A stretch of 15,738 nt of DNA from an uncultured Bacilli bacterium (GTDB taxonomy: Bacteria > Bacillota_I > Bacilli_A > RF39 > UBA660): NCBI GenBank assembly GCA_944364705.1, contig CALVWH010000132.1, positions 1 to 15,738 on the forward strand. Direction: 5' to 3'. Below are positions 1-6,199 of this stretch, in pieces (position 1 is the first letter of the stretch; each line of letters opens with the position of its first letter). Both the position numbers and the translations under genes were made by a program. The notes under the pieces were generated by a model. That model searched no databases, had not been told where the DNA came from, and saw only the letters and a program-made list of their open reading frames with translations.

Positions 1-52
1 AACCCCCTAGGTATTTTGGCACATGTGACAAAATAACCTGTGGAGTTTTTTT
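1..52 (+). terminator. Probable intrinsic terminator of an upstream plus-strand unit
   Basis: An imperfect hairpin pairs 1-18 with 29-47. Its inner stem is ATTTTG with CAAAAT, flanked by TAGGT with ACCTG across a bulged A, and outer AAC with GTT. A run of seven T follows at 46-52. The loop holds the palindrome CACATGTG. It would end a plus-strand transcript entering from the left. A reading frame open from base 1 stops at 34-36 inside the hairpin and could be the end of that upstream gene, but only 11 codons are visible. Confidence 0.5.
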
Positions 53-61
53 CATTCTATG

Positions 62-87
62 AAAAAATCAATCATTTCTGATTGATT
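62..87 (-). terminator. Intrinsic terminator of the tRNA-Thr pair
   Basis: On the minus strand a perfect 9-bp stem, AATCAATCA with TGATTGATT, has a GAAA tetraloop and runs directly into T residues (62-67 read on the minus strand). It lies about 40 bases beyond the CCA end of the second tRNA and points the right way to end their transcript. Confidence 0.85.
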
Positions 88-127
88 CCTATATCAAAAG
101 TTCGAATAGTTCGAACAGATTCACCAA

Positions 128-201
128 TGGTGCCGAAGGACAGAATTGAACTGTCCGCTGACCCTTACCAAGGGCCTGTTTTACCACTAAACTACATCGG
201 C
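128..201 (-). tRNA. tRNA-Thr(GGT)
   Basis: A 74-nt cloverleaf with encoded CCA (128-130). The 7-bp acceptor stem is GCCGATG with CTTCGGC and has a T:T mismatch at pair 6:67. The D stem is GTTT/AAAC. The anticodon stem is GGCCC/GGGTC with loop TTGGTAA, giving anticodon GGT, which reads ACC and ACT. The T arm is GACAG/CTGTC around TTCAATT. G1:C72, C2:G71 and anticodon bases G35 and U36, the known threonyl-tRNA synthetase determinants, are all present. The D loop (7 nt) and variable loop (4 nt) are short for a threonine tRNA; the D arm looks like that of glycine or glutamine tRNAs. It lies 3 nt after tRNA-Thr(CGT) and is presumably cut from the same transcript. Confidence 0.9.
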
Positions 202-204
202 AAA

Positions 205-280
205 TGGTGCTGGAAACAGGAATCGAACCCGTGACCTACTGATTACGAGACAGTTGCTCTACCTGCTGAGCTATTCCAGC
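205..280 (-). tRNA. tRNA-Thr(CGT)
   Basis: A 76-nt cloverleaf with encoded CCA (205-207). The acceptor stem is GCTGGAA/TTCCAGC, the D stem GCTC/GAGC, and the T arm ACGGG/CCTGT around TTCGATT. The anticodon loop is CTCGTAA, giving anticodon CGT, which reads ACG. The closing pair of the anticodon stem (31:39) is T:T. It is the first gene of the minus-strand tRNA pair, with a promoter just upstream. Confidence 0.93.
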
Positions 281-289
281 AACACTTTA

Positions 290-318
290 ATTATACATAA
301 AAGTAAGAAAAATAACAA
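290..318 (-). promoter_or_regulatory. Promoter of the tRNA-Thr pair
   Basis: Read on the minus strand, TTGTTA (318-313) lies 17 bases before a perfect TATAAT (295-290). The -10 box ends 10 bases before the first base of tRNA-Thr(CGT). Spacing and distance fit a sigma-A-type stable RNA promoter. Confidence 0.75.
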
Positions 319-335
319 TATTTTTTTGAAAAAAT

Positions 336-363
336 TTGCATTTTTTTAAAAAACTGCTATAAT
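336..363 (+). promoter_or_regulatory. Promoter of the 390-998 gene
   Basis: TTGCAT (336-341), a 16-bp spacer and TATAAT (358-363) preceded by TGC, i.e. an extended -10. The expected start near 370 leaves a leader of about 20 nt with the ribosome-binding site GGAAGGGG at 375-382. Confidence 0.75.
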
Positions 364-389
364 AGATAGACACATGGAAGGGGAAATAT

Positions 390-998
390 ATGAAAACAAC
401 AAAATTAGAAGCAGAATTTATCACAAAATTACAAACAATGCTTCAGCAGTCAGAAGAAAAAGGATACCTTAGCAAAGAGGAAAGAATAAATATTTTAGAT
501 AACTTTTATCATCAAATAGAAAGTAACTCGGTATTATCTAGTATATCATCAATCATTGATCAAATGTATCAAGATGAAAAACAAAAAAACAACTTTTATT
601 TATTAGGTTTTAAAAATACGTTAGAACTACTTAAAATATATTCAAAAACCGAATCCTTTATTACACAATTAGATAAGATGGGAAAGAGCCACGATTATCT
701 TTCCGATCAAATGGTTGAAACAGGATTCCCAAATGGTCAAAAACCAACCATTAATGATATTAGTACATTAAAACAATTAAAAACTTTTTTTCAAATTATT
801 GATCATTATGCAACATTAAAGCAAAAAAAGGAACCATATCAAGTTCAATACAATGGAAATTTATTTGTAATGAAACCAGGACAAGTATACATTCCATCTT
901 TGAATAACTTATTTTACTATAATCAAAAACAAGAGCCAATTTCAGAAGCAATTGATTTTGATACGGTATCAAAATTCTATCAAAAACAAAAATTTTAA
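390..998 (+). CDS. Hypothetical protein, 202 aa, unrecognised
   Basis: I do not recognise this family. The 202-residue product is hydrophilic, Lys- and Gln-rich, and has no signal peptide, membrane segment or cysteine, so it is probably cytoplasmic. The first 150 residues or so look mainly helical. The last 50 (VQYNGNLFVMKPGQVYIP and after) look more beta-like, suggesting a small C-terminal domain. The start is supported by GGAAGGGG eight bases upstream and a good extended -10 promoter. It is a single-gene unit: tRNA genes diverge on its left and an ABC transporter converges on its right, with a shared bidirectional terminator. Composition matches its neighbours. The coding call is solid because the long frame is bracketed by expression signals; no function can be stated. 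Confidence 0.8.
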   Translation: MKTTKLEAEFITKLQTMLQQSEEKGYLSKEERINILDNFYHQIESNSVLSSISSIIDQMYQDEKQKNNFYLLGFKNTLELLKIYSKTESFITQLDKMGKSHDYLSDQMVETGFPNGQKPTINDISTLKQLKTFFQIIDHYATLKQKKEPYQVQYNGNLFVMKPGQVYIPSLNNLFYYNQKQEPISEAIDFDTVSKFYQKQKF

Positions 999-1007
999 AA
1001 ATCTCAT

Positions 1008-1037
1008 AAAAAAATAAGACTTTTCGTCTTATTTTTT
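1008..1037. terminator. Bidirectional terminator between convergent genes
   Basis: A-run plus TAAGAC (1008-1020) pairs with GTCTTA plus T-run (1026-1037) around a TTTTC loop, so both strands end in U-runs. It serves the 390-998 gene on the plus strand and the ABC transporter on the minus strand. The stop codon of the transporter (1031-1029) and its last two or three codons lie inside the stem. Confidence 0.88.
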
Positions 1038-3530
1038 GTTTAAAATTGCTTCTATAGGTTTAATTTTGGTAATCTTCTTTATCGATACCCCAGAAATGAA
1101 AAAGGCAATCAATAACGTATAAACCAATAATAACATTGGAATCCATCCACTTGGTAAAATACCATGAAGAATAAAGAATGGATTAGCAAAAATGGATTGA
1201 TTTAAAAGGTGAATTACGAGATACCATCCAAAAACAGAAAAAATCCAAGAACAAATCGCAAGAACCATCGCTTCAAAACTAAAAATTTTAATAATATCTC
1301 TTTTTCTTGCCCCTAAAGCTCTTAAAATACCAATTTCCTTTTTACAATGAGAAATCGATAAAGAAATAAAATTAGAGAAAAGAAGAAAAGTAAATAAAAC
1401 AAAAACCAAACTTAAAATTAAAATATACTTCATAAGTTTTTGATAAAGATTTATGATACTTGCAATCTCACTTGCATGATCTATTGTATAGGTATAATAA
1501 GTACCTAAAAGTTTTTGCTCTGGATCCTCCCGGAAAACAAATTCAGAAAAAACTTGCTCTTGTATTTTTTCTTCTTTCCCAGAAAGAAAAACCATAGACA
1601 TTTCTTTCTTCTTTGGATGATAAAAATCAAAGAACACACCACTAATATAATCATATGCTTCGTTATGAACTCCAAGGATTGTCAATTGCTCACTAGAACC
1701 TTCATAATCTTCCGTTTGAAAATTTAACATAATCTTATCTTTTTGGGTCCATTCCTTTAAATACTGCTGAAGAAAGTTTTGTAACCCTGTAATATAAGGA
1801 AGCGTTGGATTTTGAGAAAGGTAATCCATAAATTTCGCATCCCATTGTCGGTCCATTTTTTTAAGTGTATTTAAAGATAGAAGAAGACCATTCTTCGGAA
1901 TGGAAGAAATTGTTTTCGGACCATCTTCCGTAAAAACCGTAAGGGAATGATCCATTGTTTTTAAAGTGTTTGGAAAAACTTCCGTTTTTGTTCCAAGAGA
2001 ATCTTGCGTTTGAATCGATAAATTAGCAAAAGAGAGTAGAGATGTTTTATCTTCCCTTAAATTTACAGAATCGACAAATCCTTTTCCATAAACGAGATTT
2101 CCTTTTTGAACAAAATTCTTTTCAAAATCCGATTTTAACTCAGCAGAAGAAAAATAATTTTTCGTTTTGATCTCTTGATATAAACGATCATCATCATCCA
2201 AAATACCGACAATAACAACCTTATTATTTCCTAAAGCAAGTTCCTTTTTGCTACGGATAAGATCTTGATAATCTTTTGGAAAATAATACGTTCCATCCGA
2301 AGCTAAAACCCCATATTGAATCATATAATCCGCAAGATACTTGTGAATAACGAGTTCTTTCTCTTGTTTTGGAAGACTTCCAAGAAGGGGATTTAAAAGT
2401 TCGTCTTGTTTTACATCGACAAATTGTAAATTGGTTGGCTCCAAAGAAAAATATACAAGATCCTCTTTTTTTTCTCCAAATACAAAAGATAAAGGCTTTC
2501 CAAGATCATAAAGAGAATAAACTGGATTTGGTGTTTGCTTTCCTTTTTTTTCAATCTCTTTTAAATCTTTTTCTGTTAATGGTAAATTTTGAACACTACC
2601 AGAAGGAGAAATCATAGAATTTTGAATCGAATACGTAAACTCTTGATTTTCTTTCATCGTTCGTTTTATTAAATCTTTTGAATCAAACAGAGCAAACGTA
2701 AGGGTAACTCCCATAAAAATTAAAGAAATTGTAGTAAGAAAAACGGTCATAAATAACTGGAACGGTTTATATTTAAAACTTGTGAAAGCCATTTTGATCG
2801 CATAAAGAAAAGGTAATTTGGATTTTTCTAAATAAAGTTCTTCTTTCGTAACCGTGACTTCTTTTTGGGAATCTTTTACAATCTTTCCATCTTCTAACGT
2901 AAGAATACGGTCGGCATATTGTTTTGCAAAATCCATATCGTGAGAAACCACAAGGACCAAAGTATGCTTACTAATTTCTTTTAAAATTTCAAACACTTGC
3001 ATTCCAGAAGCATGATCTAAATTTCCCGTTGGTTCATCTGCTAAAATCATTTTTGGATGTTTGATCAGAGCTCTTGCGATCGCAACTCTTTGTTTTTGAC
3101 CACCCGAAAGTTCATTTACTTTTCGGTTCTCAAACGAAGTAAGATCCAAAGAGTCTAGCAAATTCTTAATCTCTTCTTTTGATGCCTTTTGATCTTGTAA
3201 CTCTTTCGCAAGTTCAATATTTTCATAAACATTATATTGTTCTAAAAGGTTAAACTCTTGAAAAATAAAACCAACATAAGTATTCCGATAAGAGTCTAAT
3301 TTTTCTTCTGGAAATTTACTAATATTTTCTCCTTGAATGAAAAAAGATCCTTGGGTTAAACTATCAAGACCACCTAAAATATTAAGTAATGTCGATTTTC
3401 CAGAACCAGATGTTCCAACAATAAAAACCATACCTTTTTTTTCAATGGTTAAATCAATTTCATTCAAAGCAATTGTTTTAACACCGTGTTCTGTTTGATA
3501 AATTTTCGTTGCTTTTTTTAGCTGAATCAT
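1029..3530 (-). CDS. ABC transporter, fused ATP-binding and FtsX/MacB-type permease
   Basis: An 833-residue membrane protein that couples ATP hydrolysis to work on a substrate at or outside the membrane. Residues 1-235 are the nucleotide-binding domain: Walker A GTSGSGKST (39-47), Q-loop FIFQEF (Gln91), signature LSGGQ (141-145), Walker B MILADE (161-166), H-loop His197. One membrane helix follows near 257-281, then about 415 extracytoplasmic residues, then three helices near 700-722, 752-777 and 795-815. The latter form the FtsX-like core containing KKEIGILRALGARKRDI, typical of MacB, LolCE and BceB-type proteins. The start was placed at 3530, not at an upstream in-frame ATG at 3572, because AGGAGT lies seven bases before it. 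It is a single-gene unit transcribed away from tag. The substrate is unknown; peptide or lipoprotein handling or antimicrobial resistance are family-level guesses. Confidence 0.92.
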   Translation of the reverse strand: MIQLKKATKIYQTEHGVKTIALNEIDLTIEKKGMVFIVGTSGSGKSTLLNILGGLDSLTQGSFFIQGENISKFPEEKLDSYRNTYVGFIFQEFNLLEQYNVYENIELAKELQDQKASKEEIKNLLDSLDLTSFENRKVNELSGGQKQRVAIARALIKHPKMILADEPTGNLDHASGMQVFEILKEISKHTLVLVVSHDMDFAKQYADRILTLEDGKIVKDSQKEVTVTKEELYLEKSKLPFLYAIKMAFTSFKYKPFQLFMTVFLTTISLIFMGVTLTFALFDSKDLIKRTMKENQEFTYSIQNSMISPSGSVQNLPLTEKDLKEIEKKGKQTPNPVYSLYDLGKPLSFVFGEKKEDLVYFSLEPTNLQFVDVKQDELLNPLLGSLPKQEKELVIHKYLADYMIQYGVLASDGTYYFPKDYQDLIRSKKELALGNNKVVIVGILDDDDRLYQEIKTKNYFSSAELKSDFEKNFVQKGNLVYGKGFVDSVNLREDKTSLLSFANLSIQTQDSLGTKTEVFPNTLKTMDHSLTVFTEDGPKTISSIPKNGLLLSLNTLKKMDRQWDAKFMDYLSQNPTLPYITGLQNFLQQYLKEWTQKDKIMLNFQTEDYEGSSEQLTILGVHNEAYDYISGVFFDFYHPKKKEMSMVFLSGKEEKIQEQVFSEFVFREDPEQKLLGTYYTYTIDHASEIASIINLYQKLMKYILILSLVFVLFTFLLFSNFISLSISHCKKEIGILRALGARKRDIIKIFSFEAMVLAICSWIFSVFGWYLVIHLLNQSIFANPFFILHGILPSGWIPMLLLVYTLLIAFFISGVSIKKITKIKPIEAILNKK

Positions 3531-3554
3531 AAAAACAACTCCTATTCTAAAAGT

Positions 3555-3560
3555 ATTATA
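3555..3560 (-). promoter_or_regulatory. -10 box of the ABC transporter promoter
   Basis: TATAAT on the minus strand, 25 bases before the chosen start at 3530, with AGGAGT between. The -35 at the expected distance (TTTTCT) is weak, so an activator or a weak promoter is possible. ATCGAAAA occurs twice just upstream of it (3560-3567 and 3571-3578). Confidence 0.6.
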
Positions 3561-3588
3561 TCGAAAAATCATCGAAAAGAAAATACCT

Positions 3589-3616
3589 TTGTTTTTTTCC
3601 CTTGGTTTGCTATAAT
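3589..3616 (+). promoter_or_regulatory. Promoter of the tag-flavodoxin unit
   Basis: TTGTTT (3589-3594), 16 bp, then TATAAT (3611-3616) preceded by TGC, an extended -10. The -10 box is followed by ribosome-binding site GGAGG (3623-3627), nine bases before the tag ATG, so the leader is only about 15 nt. Confidence 0.75.
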
Positions 3617-3636
3617 AAAGTTGGAGGAAGAAACCT

Positions 3637-4200
3637 ATGGAGCAAAAAAATCGTTGTTTTTGGGCAAATCCAAAAAATCCAAAATATTTAGCGTATCATG
3701 ATGAAGAGTGGGGAAGGCCTGTGTATTCGGATCAAAAATTGTTTGAATTTTTATTGTTAGAGTCTTTTCAAGCAGGACTATCTTGGGAATGTGTTTTAAA
3801 TAAAAGAGAAGACTTTGCAGTTTCTTTTGATTCTTTTGATGCGAAAAAAATTGCTGCTTATAAGGATGATAAAATTGAAACGTTAATGCAAAATAAAAAA
3901 ATCATCCGAAATCGTAGAAAAATTGAGGCAACCATAAAAAATGCAGGCATATTTTTACAAATCCAAAAAGAATATGGATCTTTTTCTGATTACCTTTGGG
4001 GATTTACGAATGGAAAAGTTCTTTATGAAATTGGAAAAACTTCTTCTCCATTATCCGATAAAATTTCCAAAGATCTTCAAAGGCGAGGAATGAAATTTGT
4101 AGGAACAACGATCATTTATTCTTACTTACAAGCTGTTGGAATTCTTTTCTCCCATGAAAAAAATTGTTATCTTTACCAAGAATATTTTCAAAAAAAGTAG
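3637..4200 (+). CDS. tag: DNA-3-methyladenine glycosylase I
   Basis: Base-excision repair enzyme that removes 3-methyladenine from alkylated DNA, leaving an abasic site. The 187 residues match the usual length of the Tag family. RCFW near the N-terminus, AYHDEEWGRP (19-28), LESFQAGLSW (41-50) and KFVGTTIIYSYLQAVG near the end follow the Escherichia coli protein. The family's zinc ligands appear as Cys7, His21, His173 and Cys177, with the last two four residues apart as expected. Glu42 matches the base-recognition glutamate. A strong GGAGG supports the start. It is first in a short unit with a flavodoxin 44 bases downstream and no terminator between, and it diverges from the ABC transporter. 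Confidence 0.95.
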   Translation: MEQKNRCFWANPKNPKYLAYHDEEWGRPVYSDQKLFEFLLLESFQAGLSWECVLNKREDFAVSFDSFDAKKIAAYKDDKIETLMQNKKIIRNRRKIEATIKNAGIFLQIQKEYGSFSDYLWGFTNGKVLYEIGKTSSPLSDKISKDLQRRGMKFVGTTIIYSYLQAVGILFSHEKNCYLYQEYFQKK

Positions 4201-4205
4201 ATAAG

Positions 4206-4247
4206 AAAGGAACATAGTAGAAACAACTCTTGTTTCAAAAAAATATG
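4206..4247 (+). promoter_or_regulatory. Unusual flavodoxin leader: remote ribosome-binding site and hairpin
   Basis: The only good Shine-Dalgarno-like sequence, AAAGGA (4206-4211), is 33 bases from the ATG at 4245. Between them lies a perfect 7-bp hairpin, GAAACAA-CTC-TTGTTTC (4220-4236), followed by seven A. Folding would shorten the gap to about 16 bases. An in-frame TTG at 4230 lies in the 3' arm of the hairpin and is 18 bases from AAAGGA. Confidence 0.45.
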
Positions 4248-4727
4248 AAAACCGCAATCGTTTATTTTTCTTATACCGGTCATACCCGGCAAATCGCAAA
4301 ACAAATTCAAGAAAATCTTCATTGTGATCTTTTCGAATTAAAAAGAAAAGAACCATATTCTGAAGATTATGAAGAAGTCGTAGCCGATGAACAAAATCAA
4401 GAAGGAAGTCAAAAAATTCCAGAAATTGAACCAATTCCTATAGATATCGATGCGTATGATCGAATTATTTTAGGAACGCCTACTTGGTGGTATCGCCCAT
4501 GTCCAGTCGTTCGTGCTTTTTTAAAGCAATATGATCTTTCTTCCAAAACCATTGTCCCTTTTGCAACCAATGCTGGATGGCTTGGAAGAGCTCTAAAAGA
4601 AATCAAAGAACTATGTCCAAATTCAACCATAGAAAAAGAAATGAATCTTGTATTTACCGAAGATTATAAAGAAAATAAATTGGTAACGAAAAAAGAAGAT
4701 TTACAAAACTGGATAAATTCTTTATAA
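4245..4727 (+). CDS. Flavodoxin (Flavodoxin_4-like)
   Basis: Small FMN-binding electron-transfer or quinone-reductase-like protein, 160 residues from ATG 4245. The N-terminal strand and phosphate loop are AIVYFSYTGHTRQIA (Ser9 to Thr14 in the position of the FMN phosphate loop). TPTWWYRPCPVVRAFL (78-93) and FATNAGWLGRAL (106-117) are the other flavin-contacting loops in this family. No signal peptide, so cytoplasmic. An in-frame TTG at 4230 would add five residues (FQKN after the first). The ATG is preferred because family members begin with the first beta strand, although neither start has a canonical ribosome-binding site. It is probably co-transcribed with tag. The redox partner cannot be told from context. 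Confidence 0.88.
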   Translation: MKTAIVYFSYTGHTRQIAKQIQENLHCDLFELKRKEPYSEDYEEVVADEQNQEGSQKIPEIEPIPIDIDAYDRIILGTPTWWYRPCPVVRAFLKQYDLSSKTIVPFATNAGWLGRALKEIKELCPNSTIEKEMNLVFTEDYKENKLVTKKEDLQNWINSL

Positions 4728-4749
4728 AGAACCTTGTGTTCTTTTTTTT
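4726..4749 (+). terminator. Intrinsic terminator of the tag-flavodoxin unit
   Basis: AAAGAAC (4726-4732) pairs with GTTCTTT (4738-4744) around CTTGT, and the T-run continues to 4749. The 5' arm starts within the flavodoxin stop codon (4725-4727). Confidence 0.85.
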
Positions 4750-4825
4750 GAAATTTTATAAAAAATTAGAAGAATTTCTTGCAAATTTTTTTACTTTTTT
4801 CATAAATTAGAATAGAAAGGAATTT

Positions 4826-6136
4826 ATGAAATCAATATCCATCATTATTTTAACTTATGATAATTTATCTTATACGAAACAATGTATTGAGTCCATTCGA
4901 ACGTACACTCCCAAAGATCTTTATGAACTGATTGTTGTTGATAATGGTTCTACGGATGGTACACGGCAGTGGCTAAAAAAACAAGAGGATATTTCTTATG
5001 TTTTTGCAGAAGAAAACTTAGGATTTCCAAAAGGATGCAACGTAGGAATTCAAAAAGCATGCAAAGAAAACGACCTTCTTCTTTTAAACAACGATACGAT
5101 TGTTACCGAACACTGGCTTACAAGGTTACAAAAAGCACTATATAAAGATCCAAAGATTGGAGCAGTTGGACCAATTTGTAATCAAAAAGAAAATTTTCAA
5201 AACGGAATGTATACCTTTGAAACTTATGAAGAAATGCAAGAAGTAGCAAAAACGTTTCAAGACATGGAAGAACCTATTTTAGAAGAAAAAGTTTTTTTGA
5301 TTGGTTTTTGTCTTTTAATCAAAAGAGAAGTTATGGATAAAATTGGAAAATTAGAAGAAGCGTATACGCCAGGTTATGTAGAAGATAACGATTTATGTTT
5401 AGAAATTATAAAACAAGGATATCATTTAATGCTTTGTCATAATAGTTTTGTCTATCATTATTTAGGAACTTCCTTTCATAAAGATTGGGATCTTTTTTAT
5501 CAAATTCTCTTTCGAAATCGAAAATATTTTGAACAAAAATGGGGCTTTTCAACCGATGTATATGAACAAACCAAATCCGCATCTTGGCCATTTATAAAAA
5601 ATCCTAAAAAAATTCTCGTTCTAAATTGTCATATAGGAATCTCTATATTAAAATTAAAATTTCAATGGAATCAATGCACTTTTCATGGAGTCGAATCCAA
5701 AGAATTCGAACGAAAAATTGCTCAAAATTTTGCACCCGTTTTTTCTTGTATCGATGAGATAAAAAATGAAACCTATGACTATATTTTACTTGGCGATCTT
5801 TTAGAACAAGAAGAAAATCCGAAACAATTTTTAGAAAAACTAGAAAAACATTTACTTCCTGGAGGATATTTCGTTGGAGAATTTCATAACGCTTCTTCGT
5901 TTCCTATCCTTATGCCTTTATTAAAGGATGATTTCTTCTATTTTAAATTTCATCAAAAAAATTTCTTTACCAAGTCCGATATTCAAAAACTTTTCGAACC
6001 TTATAAAAATGGACAGATATATTCTTGGTATAAACCGATGGAAAAAGAAAAAAAAGACTTAGACGAAAACCTATATCCTTATTTCCAAAAACATTATAAT
6101 CTTACGTATTATTCCTTTTGTTTTCAGAAAGAATGA
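4826..6136 (+). CDS. Family 2 glycosyltransferase with C-terminal methyltransferase-like domain
   Basis: A 436-residue cytoplasmic or membrane-associated enzyme expected to transfer a sugar from a nucleotide-sugar donor to a surface glycan. Residues 1-250 are a GT-A fold: ISIIILTYDN at the N-terminus, VVDNGSTDGT (37-46), NND (88-90) in the place of the DxD metal motif, GYVEDNDLC (183-191) with the likely catalytic acid pair, and VYHYLGTSF (209-217). Residues 255-436 look like a class I methyltransferase that has decayed. Motif I reads ILVLNCHIGIS where LDxGCGxG is expected, followed by YDYILLGDLLEQ and LLPGGYFVGEFHN. Loss of the glycine-rich loop suggests it no longer binds S-adenosylmethionine. 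AGAAAGGAA precedes the ATG. It is a single-gene unit bounded by terminators. Donor and acceptor are unknown. Confidence 0.88.
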   Translation: MKSISIIILTYDNLSYTKQCIESIRTYTPKDLYELIVVDNGSTDGTRQWLKKQEDISYVFAEENLGFPKGCNVGIQKACKENDLLLLNNDTIVTEHWLTRLQKALYKDPKIGAVGPICNQKENFQNGMYTFETYEEMQEVAKTFQDMEEPILEEKVFLIGFCLLIKREVMDKIGKLEEAYTPGYVEDNDLCLEIIKQGYHLMLCHNSFVYHYLGTSFHKDWDLFYQILFRNRKYFEQKWGFSTDVYEQTKSASWPFIKNPKKILVLNCHIGISILKLKFQWNQCTFHGVESKEFERKIAQNFAPVFSCIDEIKNETYDYILLGDLLEQEENPKQFLEKLEKHLLPGGYFVGEFHNASSFPILMPLLKDDFFYFKFHQKNFFTKSDIQKLFEPYKNGQIYSWYKPMEKEKKDLDENLYPYFQKHYNLTYYSFCFQKE

Positions 6137-6152
6137 CCTTCTTTCTTTTTTT
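6126..6152 (+). terminator. Intrinsic terminator of the glycosyltransferase, stop codon in the loop
   Basis: AGAAAGAA (6126-6133) pairs with TTCTTTCT (6139-6146) and T residues run to 6152. The five-base loop TGACC contains the TGA stop codon (6134-6136), so the 5' arm encodes the last residues, QKE. Confidence 0.88.
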
Positions 6153-6178
6153 CGTCAAAAAAAAACAAATCCAATCGC

Positions 6179-6184
6179 TATACT
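6179..6184 (+). promoter_or_regulatory. Possible -10 box of the 6200-7331 unit
   Basis: TATACT lies 15 bases before the ATG at 6200, with GGTGATGG as ribosome-binding site between them. No convincing -35 is seen upstream, where a nine-A run sits. The preceding terminator requires some promoter here. Confidence 0.45.
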
Positions 6185-6199
6185 AAAAATGGTGATGGT

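Noticed and set aside
1..55. Minus-strand open frame from ATG at 55-53 running off the left edge (begins MKKTPQVILSH)
   Set aside because: Only 18 codons are visible, there is no ribosome-binding site, and it overlaps a hairpin plus T-run on the other strand that explains the sequence better. It could still be real if the frame continues beyond the window.
3531..3572. N-terminal extension of the ABC transporter from ATG 3572
   Set aside because: The extension lies over the -10 box (3555-3560) and the ribosome-binding site of the start at 3530, so it would not be in the transcript start region expected for that promoter.
4126..4434. Minus-strand open frame of 102 codons across the tag end and flavodoxin start
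   Set aside because: It lies opposite two well-supported genes and its product has no recognisable motif; no promoter or ribosome-binding site was seen.
6157..6165. Nine-A run as a programmed slippage site
   Set aside because: It is intergenic, between a terminator and the next -10 box, so it cannot affect a reading frame.
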